Position numbers and translations under genes: made by a program. The notes beneath the pieces were generated by a model, which had not been told where the DNA came from, searched no databases, and was given only the letters and a program-made list of their open reading frames with translations. A stretch of 64,000 nucleotides of DNA from Tanypteryx hageni (Eukaryota > Arthropoda > Insecta > Odonata > Petaluridae): the NCBI GenBank assembly GCA_028673005.1, contig CM054115.1:57063407-57127406 (forward strand). The letters run 5' to 3'. This document shows, in pieces, positions 36,370 through 47,829 of the stretch. The first letter of the stretch is position 1. Each line of letters starts with the position of its first letter.

Positions 36370-36965
36370 ATTGGGTGATTCTCGAATTTTTATCCCCGAA
36401 GCTATAAGTCGTAATTATATGGTCTCGGGAACTATCATATAGTAAATGTTGTTCTCTATCCCAGTAAATTCTTTAATACATCACAGATCATATAAGACCA
36501 TGAAAGAGAAATATATGAATTTTTATTCGTTGTTTGCTGAGAGAACTGTCTTCGCGATCAATGTAAACAAAATATGCGATGTTTTACTAAGGATTTTCTC
36601 AAATAACTGGTAATTACGAGGTCTCGTAGAATATATTGTAGTAAATGTTGTCCTCTATCCGAATACATTTTTTAAACTATACCTCACAGATCATATAACG
36701 GCGTGGGATAGAAAAACATTGTTTTCAATTGTTTTTTTCCGAGAGAACCGTCTTAGAGATCGATGTAAACAAAATATGCGATGTTTTGCGCGAGATTTTC
36801 TCGTATTTCTATCTGCGAAATTATAACTCAGTGGTTTTTCAAACTTTTTTATAGTAAATTTTGTTCCCTAACCGAGTAATTTTTTTAATGTATACCTTAC
36901 AGATCATATAAGAGCTAGGGAGAGAAAAGTTTGGTATTTCATTGTTGCTTGACGGATGCCATTTA
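36370..36965. repeat. Tandem repeat, ~205 bp unit, three diverged copies
   Basis: The markers ATAGTAAATGTTGTTCTCTA, CACAGATCATATAA and GTAAACAAAATATGCGATGT recur at a spacing of 200-212 bp (for example CAGATCATATAA near 36484, 36687 and 36899). A related half unit with TAGTTTCCGAG(G/A)TAAAAATT occurs twice at 35610-35755. Confidence 0.7.
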
Positions 36966-37604
36966 ACGAGATACAAGTATAATTTAATTGAAGTAGTTAT
37001 GTAAAGTGGACGTTCTAATTGACGGATTCAGTTCAAAATCACAATTGGGTGATAAATGTTAATAACAAGCACTCGAACTTAATTTAATTAAAATTCGTAC
37101 AGAGGTTTAGGAGATGAAAGTCACGACGGACGACAGGCGTGCCCATAAGGCTTTCCGCTATTATCGCTTCGCTGGAAAGAATGCCTAAAAACCCAATGCC
37201 TCCATATAATTTTAGAAAACATTTTCACAGCAGCACAAGATATTTTGATCCAGATTTACATTTGGATAAATTTTATCACATAAATTTCAATTACTGCAGT
37301 TAAACGTTAGTAAGTTTTCATTATTAATACACATACATAACAAATGTTTTACTTATTTCAAATAAAATTCAACTCCAGCATTGGTAAATTAAAATCAGGT
37401 AAAAAGCATTAGTGATTCATAAAAAATAGCCGTAACCTTGCAAAATCTATATAAAATGTGATAATTGGTTGAAAACAATCAATCCCGACGAAAAACTCAT
37501 TCAACACATACATATTTAATTTAAATAGAATACTTCTCGAGTCTTAAATTCTTGGAATGATAGAAAATTAATTATTACCATTTTTAATCATGAATATAAT
37601 AAAT

Positions 37605-40030
37605 TTACAATGCCTTACTCATTATGGAAATTTTCTCATTTGCATGAATCTTTTTCAACAAATCCTCATTTTCAAGTAAAATATTTGCCAATTTATCACA
37701 GCCACAATTCATATTAAATTGTATTTTTACAATTGAGGTCAATGTTTCAATAGAACCCCTGCTTTTATCACTAGACCACGCATCATTGACTATTAAAAAT
37801 AGTCGGTCAACACTTGAATTTGTTCCATGTAAACTTAAAGCCATTTCAACCAATATCTAGAAATTAACACAAGCAACATATTCGACTTAAAAAAACGAAA
37901 TACTTCTACCCATCTTTTGTCGGTATCTACTTTATTTTCAATCCATTCAGATAACTTTTTGGCCGAGCAATAATTGTTGTGTTCGAACCCCATCAATCAT
38001 CAAATAACTCATTGTCATCAATCTTTATGCAAGACATTTCGTTTGCAAAGTTTAATGCTTCTACTACATTTTCCCTTCAATTGGTTTTTTTCAATAAAGT
38101 CCATTGAAAAACATTTATTCCATCCGTAAATACTGTCCATTTGCGCAAATAATGAATGTAATTTCTACAGAATAGTTGAACCTCACACATAAACACCCTT
38201 ATGACCTTCGGATTACTTTATTCTTGTTTCGTTAATAAATTATTTATTATGACAGGTATAAATTACATATTTAATCTAGATTCCAATTGATTTTTTAAAA
38301 TCGATTTCAACGGAAATACACGTTTTGACGTCCCCTGAACACGTTTTGACCATTCTCTCGATGATGATAATGATGTGTGCGCGCGTGCGTGTGTGTGTGT
38401 GTGACAGTTATTTTGTGGGTGCTCACAAAAACTATTAACCGGAAGTACGTGTTTGCTCTTGTCACTTATCCGTTATTTGAAATATTTGCTTTAATATTCT
38501 ATATATATAAAAACGTACTAGAATGACAGTTGTAGAAAATTTAATTTCTACAACCTTTGAAACATTTTCCTATATAATGTAATGTTTAAGAGATATCTTA
38601 AGAACTAAATATTTTAGCTACCACCACCACGTCACCTACCAACGACTATTGTTAACAATTGAAGATTAGTTACGTCTTAGTAACGCTCCTTTATAGATTC
38701 TTAATTGTTGGAGCTTCGTGGATATATCAAATATCAGAAGGCTATGGTTTGAGTTTATTTCTGTTCTTTTTAAAGCCTTTAAATTTTCTCTCAATATCTT
38801 AAAATATTTATTAACGTGTAACCTATTTGGAATTTTTAGAAATAATACAGATATGGAAAAAGTCATGTGGTGGTCACATCAGATTTTTCAATTGTTGAAT
38901 AACTGACTGAAACGACGTTGCCTGGCTATGCATAAAAAACAAAGTAAGTTCAGTTGATGGATTTTCAAAAAATTCTTTTAGTCTTTGGACGCTTCTTTAA
39001 ACAAAAATAATATGATCTTAATGGCTCAAATAATTGCACAATGCGTGCAATGGCTGGTGTTAATGCCAGCCACCTGGTTTTCGAATAACCTAATAATCTT
39101 TTATGTTCAACTGATGCCTCATCGCAAAAATTCGCTCAACTTTCCGCTCTCACCGTGAAACGATGAAAATTTAAGCATATCTGTGAAAGTATTACTTCCA
39201 CATTTACTGCTATTTGGCTTGAAGCGATGTTGATTGAATTAGAAATAACATGGGCATTGCATCCGATTCTATCAATTTTCTTTTGATGCAATTTCGTTAA
39301 TTTTTTGTGTATGTTGTTTTCGCCTTTTCTATTTAAGCGTCCAAAATTAGTATTTGTGTTGTCTGTTGGCATTGTAAAAACTTTTGGACACAAATTATTC
39401 TCATCAATTACTTTTTTTAGGTGATATGAAAGCAACTCCGATGTTTCCGCTTCCACAGAACTTAAATTCAACAGTTTTACTTTAACTTCAGTTTCGCAAT
39501 TGAAATATCGAACTAAAATTGGACACAATTTAATCTCATTATGATTAGAAGCATTAGGTAACAAAATTAGAAATTTAACTTATTTCGGGTCGTTTTCCAA
39601 AATTTTCATTGCATACGTTTTAAGCACATTGTTAATGTTTGCCTAACATTTTGTCCTTCCACAACTGAATTTTCCTTCGAATAATTTCTTGACTATTGGA
39701 AGTACAGTCCATGCTTCTAAAACTGTGATTGTGAATCACAGTGTGATATGCAAAAGTTCTCTGTGGCAGCATTTTTTTCATTTTCACTGAAATCTGCACC
39801 TTTTAAATAATCTGAAACTTAGTGTGAAGACGATGTTATATTAAGGACACTTCGATGCTTACGCGAATGATTGTGCTTTGTTATACTGGAACGCCCACCA
39901 ACTGCAATACTAAATACTGCTGAACACACGCAACATTAACGGTAGCATCATCATTATCAACAGCTCTTTAATGTGGAAATTCCTCTGCCAATGTTCCATT
40001 GAAGTGGCATTTTCACTTCTTAGTTGAAGA
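37605..40030 (-). pseudogene. hAT transposase pseudogene (BED finger, RNase-H-like core, C-terminal dimerisation domain), split by a family C insertion
   Basis: Minus-strand pieces appear in the correct order for a hAT transposase. Near 39790-39930 is a BED-type zinc-finger remnant (CVCSAVFSIAVGGRSSITKH) with basic SRKHR after it. At 39136-39564 is the core start, with ILVRYFNCETEVKVKLLNLS, DNTNTNFGRLNRKGENN and IGCNAHVISNSI. Near 38990-39110 are SKTRWLALTPAIARI and FEPLRSYYF. At 37605-37853 is the dimerisation domain (TNSSVDRLFLIVNDAW..S). Frameshifts and stops lie between the pieces, and family C sequence interrupts them at 38281-38905. It is a different copy from the hAT at 1-690. The outer ends are uncertain: CAGGCGTGCCCATAAGG at 37134 and CAGGGTTCCTATTAATAAGG ending at 40683 are candidates, but their flanks do not match. 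Confidence 0.8.
38281..38905 (+). mobile_element. Family C element inserted in the hAT pseudogene
   Basis: Begins with an outer arm (TTTCAACGGAAATACACGTT..GTCCCCTGAACACGTTTTG) with a (GT)n run near 38388-38402. Then comes the inner unit (38518-38905), which ends GGTCACATCAGATTTTT. The inner unit has the opposite orientation to the copy at 50890-51285. It splits the hAT reading between its core and its C-terminal domain. Confidence 0.7.
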
Positions 40031-40539
40031 CATTTCGTGAGGTACTATTACAGTATAAAGAATATAAAATCAGTTTTAAAAAGCTGACAATAACAATTTA
40101 AGTAAAAAGTAGGCGAAATATTTTTACCTTAGTAATGACGTAATGGCCGGCATTCTAATTTGCTTCAGCGAGGGAACAATATAAAATGTTTTTGCACTAA
40201 CGACACAAGTCACTAAAAGAGGAAACGAAGGAACCACACAGTAGAAAGCTGTTAATAACATAGTTCAACTCACGCACAGAGACAAATAACCTCCTAAAAT
40301 TATTATTAACTACAGCATTGCCGATACTAACGTCGTAACTAAGAGTGTCTCGAATCAAACGCGAGAAAAACTTTCAACCATCACCGTTCCGGAAAAGTTA
40401 GCGTACTGAGAAACACGTGCGGGGGAAAGACGGTGATTAACAGATGGGACTGACCGGCCTACGCTGTGGCATGTAGTACATGGCAACTAAATCAACTAAA
40501 ATTTTATGTCCTTGGCTACCATAGGTAAAAGGACAAAAA

Positions 40540-40683
40540 TGAAAGATTTTTCAAAAGGAAGGACATAGAAAGAGAAAAATTTTAGGAAGAACGTCTGAAA
40601 AAGGATTGTCCTTCCAAAAGGAGGTCTGAAAAAGGATTGTCCTTCCAAAAGGACGTCTGGTCCCCTTATTAATAGGAACCCTG
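40540..40683. repeat. 31 bp direct tandem repeat beside a hAT-like end
   Basis: Two full units of GTCTGAAAAAGGATTGTCCT followed by TCCAAAAGG begin near 40591 and 40622, with a partial third at 40652. The stretch ends in GGAACCCTG, which reads CAGGGTTCC on the minus strand. It may be subterminal repeat of the hAT element. Confidence 0.6.
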
Positions 40684-40759
40684 CGGTACCTATCAACAAT
40701 AAACACCCTCGTTTTTCTGGAAATATTTTATACTGTAGCCGGAATTTTGTTTGATATTT

Positions 40760-42600
40760 GCCATCTTAACCATGATGTCCCTATTGCTTTGCCTCCACTT
40801 TCCTCTTAAAGGTTAACAGTTTTTTATTTCTACAGGAAAAATCTCGTCCTTCTTCATATTTACCATTGTACTCTTTTCTTTCCCTACTTATTTCCTGAAA
40901 TTCTCAATATCTTTTCCCTACTCACTCTTTCTTTTCAAATTATATTCACATATAAATATAAACCGTTGAAAACTAAAAGTTCAATTTACAGTTAATAAAT
41001 TATATTTTAAAATTTTTGCTCGCATCTTACTTAAGCTATATTAATGCCAACCAACTTTTGTCTTGAATTTCTTTTTATATGCCACAGTTTGAGTGTTGTC
41101 TCAAATCAATGTATAAGTTAACCTTCAGGGCATGTTTTACTCCCTAAAACCGCGTGTTAGCCGCTATAAAAACACGCGCCTCGTACGTTTGATGCGTACA
41201 AAGTTTCATAAACCTCGGAATTTAAAATATTCTCCTGGTCAGCCTAAACGTAAGTGAAGGATTAAATGATGGGTGACCATGGAAACGAGTTAGACAAAGC
41301 TGATTCAGCAGAGGAATATACGTTCTTTGCCTCTATCGCTTATATATAATCTTCAGCGCCCTGTTAATAACATTGACTAACTACTTCAGACAACATTTGT
41401 CGACAAAGTAAACTATACTTTTGCGTAACTCCACCCTAAGAATTACTATAACCGACTAAAAATTCCATGCAAGTGGCATCTTCCAAACAGCGAGGCACGT
41501 GAACCGATATTTTCCTTCCGCCCTAAAACGACGAATTCGAAATCTGAAAACTGGCAAAGTCCCTTTTAGCAGGCGTTTGCCCCACCGGCGAACTCCGGGG
41601 CTGCTCCGAGAGAAATAATGTATCTCTCAAAATGGCGGCTGAGATGACCTCGGGCAGCATTCTCTGGAACATTTTTGCGGACTGAGGAATTTGGACGGAG
41701 GATAACGATAGCGTAGGCAAACTTCCGTATCGATCATCGCATCACCAAACACCGACCTTTCCGACTTGGGGATACCTTTTCAATGCCCTCCCTTGCTTTT
41801 GTTACTTGATATTTTCTCAACGTGATAAGAGAAAAACAAAAAGGGAAGCGAATGTTGGATTTTATTTATGTATGGCATCTGAAATGTCATATCTTGTTTC
41901 CTCCACTTCCGCTGGGGCACTTTTCACGCACCATCCCAGCAGAGATGTGACTAGGAAGATATAAATATCTCTAAAGCGTCGGAAACTTGTAAAATCAGAA
42001 ATAATTTACAATTTAGATGATGCGGACGATATTTAAGTAACATTTGTTGTTGAATGAGAGATTAGAGTATCATAGCATATTTTACTCTCGCAAATATATT
42101 TTATGATAATATATGTACTTAAAATTGTGTATGCTTGCAAATAAAAAATACTAAGTAATTTTATAGCCGATTGAGCGAAATCACCACCGGTAAATCTGGA
42201 TATTATTATTGATATCAAGAAGTAAAACGGGATTGCGATATAACTTTATAAAATCCACCAAATAAAATCACTAAAGGAATATTTTTATTTTTACGATGAA
42301 TTTCAATGTGGTATTTTGATATTGATAGAAACAGCACTACTACAGAACGACTAGATTGACCATTTATAAATTCTCTTTGCGATGACAAGATAAATCTGTA
42401 ATGCTATTAAATCCTTATGTAACTCAACGCATAACATCTTTTTATTGTGATAAGAGCGAATTCGGGAGGCACTAACATTTTATTGGATTGTTCCTAGCAG
42501 AGACCTAATGCGAATATCGAAACAATTTTTTTCACCTTAGTTTCAGCAGAGATGTCTCACGCCAGAAGAGTATTAAATGGAAAAGTCCCGATGATTCCCT
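40760..42600. other. Stretch without a recognised gene
   Basis: 40780-40950 is C/T-rich and resembles 17340-17430. The remainder is unique AT-rich DNA with ORFs under 70 codons. Confidence 0.5.
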
Positions 42601-42619
42601 ACAATCCAACCGTTGAGGC

Positions 42620-43283
42620 AGTGAATTATATCCTCCCTCCCTCCCTCCACAAAACAAACGCATTATAAGTGGTAATATAAACAATGTTCTAAACAATTAT
42701 AATCGACCAACGATTTGTTTTCCTTTTGCATGTATATGTGGAAATAAGATTATCAGGAGTATCAACGGCTGCCTTTGTTAAATTATAGTCTAATATTATA
42801 TTCGTGTTTTTATCAGATCTGTTACTTATTTCCTTGTCTCTGTACAAAGTGCTCATAAGTATTACATTTTTGTGCTTCTTAGGGGCATTATATACAACTG
42901 TTGCGTCTTGGGTGAAATAGAAAGTGGAACTAAATATCTCTTTGTTGCTTATATGCTGCGGGAGTTCAGGTTAATTTTTCCTTACTGTGTCTAATATAGT
43001 TAAGCTTTCGTTTTAGAAACAATTATCTGTAAAAAAAATTATCACAGGTCACATTTTGTCCTCTTAGCTCATATGTATGATCATTTACCACACTCATGCT
43101 CTGAGTTTTTTCTGTTTTTTGACCTAGTGCTTCCCTGCATAAATCTGCATTTTTAGAGGCATGAACGTTGGCTATCGCAAAGTGTCCATATCTTGATGCC
43201 GTATTTTGCAGGTTTACTGTGTATATACTGTTTGAAAGGACATCGCCCCCTAAACCCAACCAGTTGTTCGTAGACAGTAACAT
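42620..43283 (-). pseudogene. piggyBac-family transposase remnant (C-terminal half)
   Basis: The minus strand reads the second half of a piggyBac transposase of a different lineage from the one at 51.5-53.2 kb. YELRGQNVTCDNFF (about 43030-43070) holds the second catalytic Asp block. After a frame change come VVYNAPKKHKNVILMSTLY and, around 42760-42840, NIILDYNLTKAAVDTPDN, the third catalytic Asp block (usual form KGGVDTLDQ). TYTCKRKTNRW follows, then a stop and TTYNAFVLWRE. The N-terminal half with the first Asp is missing; the right margin runs into repeat family B. It has stops and at least one frameshift, so it is not functional. Confidence 0.8.
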
Positions 43284-43289
43284 TGTAGA

Positions 43290-43780
43290 GAGAAAGACCG
43301 AGAGCCTAAATCAACGAGAATTCCAGGTCAGGACTAATACTACAGGTTGGTTTCCCAACGCTGATGTGCCGAATTGGTTACTCGTGTATCGAGTTCGGTA
43401 ATAATCGTCTTCTGCATGGCGACACTCCAGTAAAATGTCATTTAAAACGCCGAAAGCTCTATCCTTCACAAGAGAATACGATCGATTATCAAAGTTCTGT
43501 GATGATAATTGGAGTCTACATTCCTTTCCCTCTAGAACAGTACGAACCACAGCAGATATATTTCCAAGTACCAAAGAAAAAATCTCTGCACGATGAATTT
43601 GAGACTTCATATTTAAATCAGATGGGGAAATGACGTTCACGCAATAGAACTTGGCACTTCAATCTTCGCCGAATAAATTATGGCCCTTGTTTTGTTAGTG
43701 GGGGGCGGACAAACACACATACACACTCAGACACAACCATTTCATAAGGCCATGTCTCCATCGGAAACCATGCTTATAAA
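43290..43780. repeat. Dispersed repeat family B, copy 3 (diverged)
   Basis: Shares TCTGCACGATGAATTTGAGA, TATTTAAATCAGATGGG, GGCACTTCAATCTTCGCC and the CACACATACACA tail region with the other family B copies. It abuts the piggyBac remnant, so one element inserted next to or into the other. Confidence 0.55.
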
Positions 43781-43869
43781 AACAAGTAAAACAAAAGAAA
43801 CTACTTGATCAAAAAGCGAAAATTGGCCTGCTTTTTTCAGGAGCTCAGTAATATCACCCATCTTTTCGA

Positions 43870-44450
43870 CCTTCCTCTCTAGGCGAGCGAGATGGATTTT
43901 TCAGAGATGAACCGCAGAAAAAACAAGAGCATACAATGTTTTGATATCGCGTGACGCGCATCTTTTGGGAAAACACGGCCCTCGTACGATAGGGAGGAAA
44001 ACGAGAGGATTAAAACCTTTAACCTACGCAGAATGAGGATTCGAAATTTGCTCAGAGGAATTCCAAAACGCGTGATCGGTTGATTCCGGGGCGGAAAGGG
44101 AAGCCCGAGAGGATTACACGAATCCCAAAACGGTACGACTACAAAATGAAACATCCTTTATTTCCCACAGGATTACAATCCTTCAAACATTTGACCGCAA
44201 CAGGCAGATTGGAAGCCGCTGACCAGGCCGCCGTGTTTTTCTGGGCGCGAGGGGAGATGTGTTCCCTTCACCGGACGTCGGCGTCGCGATATTATTTCCG
44301 ATGCCGTGTTGCTTGCGCAGCGCGGCATCGATTTCTCAAGATGGACGAATTTCATCGGTCAATTGTTCGGGGGAGCAGCGAAACAAATCGAATAAAGTCC
44401 CCCAGCTCGCAGCGTCGATTGATTTAATAGCGAAAGAGAGATAGAGAGAA
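43870..44450. other. GC-richer unique block, no gene recognised
   Basis: CpG-containing sequence with frames open on both strands (115 codons plus, 91 codons minus) and no recognisable domain. Possible regulatory DNA or an unrecognised exon. Confidence 0.35.
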
Positions 44451-44774
44451 CCACGCTTTTAATATTTGGAAAGGAACGTGTCGACGAAAGATTTAAGAGC
44501 AAATGACTACAGCAATCGAATTAGAACACGTTAAGATGGATAGATATTGACCTGAGAATTAATCACGTTCCAAGTGAGGTCACTAGATGGCAGCACTCAG
44601 GAAGTAAAGGTCCGTGACGATATCTTCAAGGGTGCGAATTTGTATAGTGGGCAAATAAGTTCTTCAAGTTATAGATATAGATGTTCCTATACAAATTCTT
44701 TAGTTGAAAAACTGAATTTAAAATTTATAGATATACATTAAATGTTGTGGATGACTTTGTGATTAAAATTAGAA

Positions 44775-44812
44775 TTTTTAGTGTTGTATTTTTCAAAGTA
44801 CAACACTAAAAA
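44775..44812. repeat. Perfect 14 bp stem-loop
   Basis: TTTTTAGTGTTGTA and TACAACACTAAAAA are exact reverse complements separated by 10 bases. Confidence 0.8.
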
Positions 44813-44859
44813 GGGAAAAAATTAGAAATTTAAAACTATCCTAATTTATAAAATTAAAA

Positions 44860-45110
44860 ATTAAAATCAGATGTGGCCACCACATGACTTTCTCCATACC
44901 TGTAATATTTCTAAAAATTCAAAATACGTTAAATGATAATAAATATTTTAAGCAACTGCGAGAAAAATTTAAAGACTACAAAGAACAGAAATAAACTCAA
45001 ACCATAGCACTCTGATATTGCATATAGCCCGAAAGCTTCAACAACTAAGAAAATAAAAAGTAGCGTTACTAAGAGCGTCAAGTGTGAAGTGGCAGCTAAA
45101 AAATATAGAT
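44860..45110 (+). mobile_element. Family C inner unit, truncated copy
   Basis: AATCAGATGTGGCCACCACA, GACTTTCTCCATACCTGTAA and AATAAACTCAAACCATAGCA match 50890-51110. The half with the TTGTTAACAATAGTCG block is missing. Confidence 0.65.
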
Positions 45111-45304
45111 TTTAAAATACTATACAATTTTGATTCAGAAGTCTTCTGAAAGATTAAATTTAAAAAATATATTTTTCCTTTTTAGTATTTTTAATTATTT
45201 GTTTTCGATTTTTCATCATGTAATTTAGTTTTTCATTTCTAGCGTGTTTTTTTTATTTTAATTATACAAAAAATAAATACATTTTTAATTTCTTAATTTA
45301 TTTA

Positions 45305-45450
45305 AATTACTTACAATTGAGATACGAACTCGGGATAAAACAGTTTTGTAGATGAAAGAATAAAGGTTTTCATTCTTGAAGACGAAATTCAAATCCGTGC
45401 AGAGTGAGCGAAAAAATTTGTTTTTAATCACAAAGAAAGCCTAGTTGCAT
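45305..45450. repeat. Family A fragment, copy 3
   Basis: GATACGAACTCGGGA, TTCTTGAAGACGAAATTCAA and ATCCGTGCAGAGTGAGCGAA match the family A core near 1355-1440 and 27250-27360. Confidence 0.5.
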
Positions 45451-45824
45451 ATTTTTCTGAGGCGCAACAATGAAAAATTCTAACTACCTACCATAGCAAC
45501 GAGCTCTAGGGTTTTAAAAAGGAAATGGCAATCTAATTAACGATTGCATTAGCTCGACGCTTTCAATAATAATTAACATCATAATGAATTATTGATTTTC
45601 ATCTTAATCAACTCGCAACAATGCTTTGATGCAGACCATAAAGTAAACGAGATAGGGGGTGTGAGACAGAGGGTGAGAAAGAGGAGAGTGGGAGGATGGG
45701 AGAGAGAAGCCTGAAAATAGGGTAAGATGTAATTTTCTACCTTAAATGTATGCGAAAAGGAGGAAATTCGGGGTTGCAATCGGACAGCAGACGAATTCGC
45801 CTCGCAGAGTAGACGCGCTCGTGC

Positions 45825-45852
45825 ACACGCACACACACACACACACACACAT
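45825..45852. repeat. (AC)n microsatellite
   Basis: About 13 CA units preceded by a GTGCACACG transition. The adjacent 45640-45720 is purine-rich. Confidence 0.9.
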
Positions 45853-46499
45853 TACCATAATAAAAGCATAGATGTGTTTGTGTATAACACTGATGTTATC
45901 AATGGCACTTTTTAACGCGTTTTTAACAAACTTTCCGCTTAGATGGAAGGTTGAAATACCGCAGGAATGTTTGATTCAGATATAAAAATTAAATGACAAA
46001 AAAATACGAAAAAACATCCGGATTCGACTCCAGGGGGCGATTTTAATTTCCCGTAAGTAAACACGTAAAAAGCGACTTTTTAAAGTGCAGACTGTTATTC
46101 TTTTGGAAATTTCAATTAAAAAGAATTGCCGTACGATTTTCAAATTTGAACTATGTTTTAGGAAAATTAATAAAGTATTTATTCTATTCATCTTTTTTCG
46201 CCTACCGTTCGAAATATCTCATATTAAACATTTTGATCACATAGGTACTTTGGGAAAATATCGACTTATAAACGGGATGTTGCCTTGCCGACCACGTCAT
46301 TGTTAAACTTCGAGAATCAATTGTTGTCTCAATCCGCATATGTGTAATATATGCATACGAGTGCATAGATTGCATAGGTGAGAGAGGGGTGAGGTGGAAG
46401 AAAAGAGAGAGAGGAAGGGAGGGAGAGAGGGACGGCATATGACGGGCTATAATGTAAATAATATATCCCTTCCCGTCATATTGACAGGCTTTTATACTA

Positions 46500-46502
<3 letters not shown>

Positions 46503-46577
<75 letters not shown>
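46503..46577. repeat. (TA)n microsatellite at the Penelope-like 3' junction
   Basis: Long TA array with one CA interruption near 46559. The Penelope-like tail begins directly after it. Confidence 0.95.
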
Positions 46578-46721
46578 TAACTTAAGGAAAAGAAAAGTTA
46601 GTGACGAGGGTGGCAACAAGGTGTTGAAGGAAGCCCAGCGGACACTTACTAAGTTGAGGATCAAGCTGGCAGGCTGCTGGGGGCGTCGAAGAGACAGAAA
46701 ACACACACACAAAAAAACACA

Positions 46722-46756
46722 CGTAAGCTTTTCGGGCATATGCCCTTCTTCAGCGA
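46722..46756 (-). ncRNA. Hammerhead-ribozyme-like motif (best copy)
   Basis: The minus strand reads TCGCTGAAGA, then A, then GGGC-ATAT-GCCC, then GAAAAGCTTACG. That gives the CUGANGA core, a 4 bp stem II and the GAAA core. The palindromic AAGCTT could act as a minimal stem III in a dimer, followed by A as the cleavage-site base. Stem I is short (two good pairs), and one extra base sits before stem II. Minimal hammerheads of this kind are known from Penelope-like elements; activity is an inference. Confidence 0.55.
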
Positions 46757-46938
46757 TGGAGATAGAGTAACAGAAAGTGACACCCTGGGCGGGGAATGAC
46801 AGAGTGATGTGAGAAGGTTGATGATTGGAGGAGGCGGGGAGTGGGAAGGGTGGATAGCCAATAAGGAGGGAGTGTGGTAAGGTAAAGCGCGAATAGCTAC
46901 AATTTAACTAAGGAGACATTGTAAGGGGGCTAAAAGGG

Positions 46939-47805
46939 TTAGCGGAGATTGAGGCCAGGCGGGGAGAAAGAGTCAAGAAGATCTATATGGGCTAGTTCCC
47001 AGTGTCGGAGAAGGGAGGCAGGAGAGTCATTGGGTAAGGCGCAAATAACCCTTACATTGCAGCAATTATTGAAGGGGACATTGTGGGCATTGGCGTGTAA
47101 TGCAACTGGGAGGGGGCGTCTGAGAGAGATGCTATTTCGGTGACCGTTCATGCGGATGTTGAACGGATTGCTGGTGAGGCCTACGTAAAACGCGTGACAT
47201 AGGGTGCAGGTGAGGAGGTAAATGACGTTACGGGTGGTGCAGTTGCTTCTAGAGGTGATGGGGTAGGTGATGTTGGTGGAGGGTCTCGAGAAAGAAGATG
47301 AGGGTAGGTGGATAGGGCAAGTGAGGCAGCGAGGTTTGCCGCAGGGATGAGAGTGAGAAGTTCCTTCATTCACAAGATATTTCCCAAATTGGGGGGCCGG
47401 CGGAAGGAGAAGAGCGGGGGATTGGCAAAAAGGTTGGTAAAGAGGGACTGGTTGGAGGAAGAGGTAGGAATTGGATGGGCAGCATGGAGGACTGTTTTGA
47501 GGGCTTCGTGGATACCAGGAAGGAAAAGTGTCGTAAGAGTGAGTGGAGGGGTTGATAGTGGGTGTGGGAGGATTGGATCTATTGGTGGTAGGCGTCACCG
47601 CCCTATGGATCTGCTCGCGGACCAAGACTGGATGGTAGCCACGTTTGAGAAAAGCGTCCTCGAGAACAGAGTAGTAGTGTAGAAGGGATGCTCTATCGGA
47701 ATAAAGCCTCCATCCTTGTCGAGCAAGGGCATAGGGGATAGAGGTTTTGGTATGAAGGGGATGGCAGCCATCAAAGTGGAGGTATTGGAGGCTGTATTTA
47801 TAAGT
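46939..47805 (-). pseudogene. Penelope-like polyprotein C-terminus: RT thumb and GIY-YIG endonuclease
   Basis: A reverse transcriptase fused to a GIY-YIG nuclease copies the element RNA and cleaves target DNA. The frame opens near 47800 with QYLHFDGCHPLHTKTSIPYA, the conserved end of the RT, continuing through RGYHPVLVREQIHRA. A Pro/Ser-rich linker follows, then PQFGKYLVNEG and the CGKPRCLTCPIH linker motif. The nuclease core is NVIYLLTCTLCHAFYVGL with FNIRMNGHRNS; YVG stands for YIG, with catalytic-type R and H present. The C-terminal end has LLRHWELAHIDLLDSF. The frame is open to its stop at 46939, but the RT catalytic domain is missing, so the copy is dead on arrival. Confidence 0.85.
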
Positions 47806-47829
47806 TGACTTTCTGCACTATTTCTAGGA

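Larger units (their letters stand above)
46578..47805 (-). mobile_element. Penelope-like retroelement, 5'-truncated copy (subfamily 2)
   Basis: On the minus strand: end of the reverse-transcriptase region, linker, GIY-YIG endonuclease, 3' region, hammerhead-like motif, then a tail entering a TA array. Similarity to 53983-55110 stops at almost the same 5' point (after GTATTGGAGGCTGT on the plus strand). Confidence 0.85.

Noticed and set aside
37134..40683. CAGGCGTGCCC at 37134 and GGAACCCTG at 40675-40683 as the two ends of the hAT pseudogene
   Set aside because: The 8 bp flanks (ACGGACGA and CGGTACCT) do not form a target duplication and the repeats are only loosely similar, so the limits are left open.
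44080..44427. 115-codon plus-strand frame in a GC-richer block
   Set aside because: Opposite and alternate frames are equally open, and no domain, start context or splice signal stands out; kept only as an unexplained GC-rich block.
46949..47143. Plus-strand frames across the Penelope-like copies (also 47308-47682, 54599-54908)
   Set aside because: Antisense shadows of the minus-strand RT/endonuclease frame.
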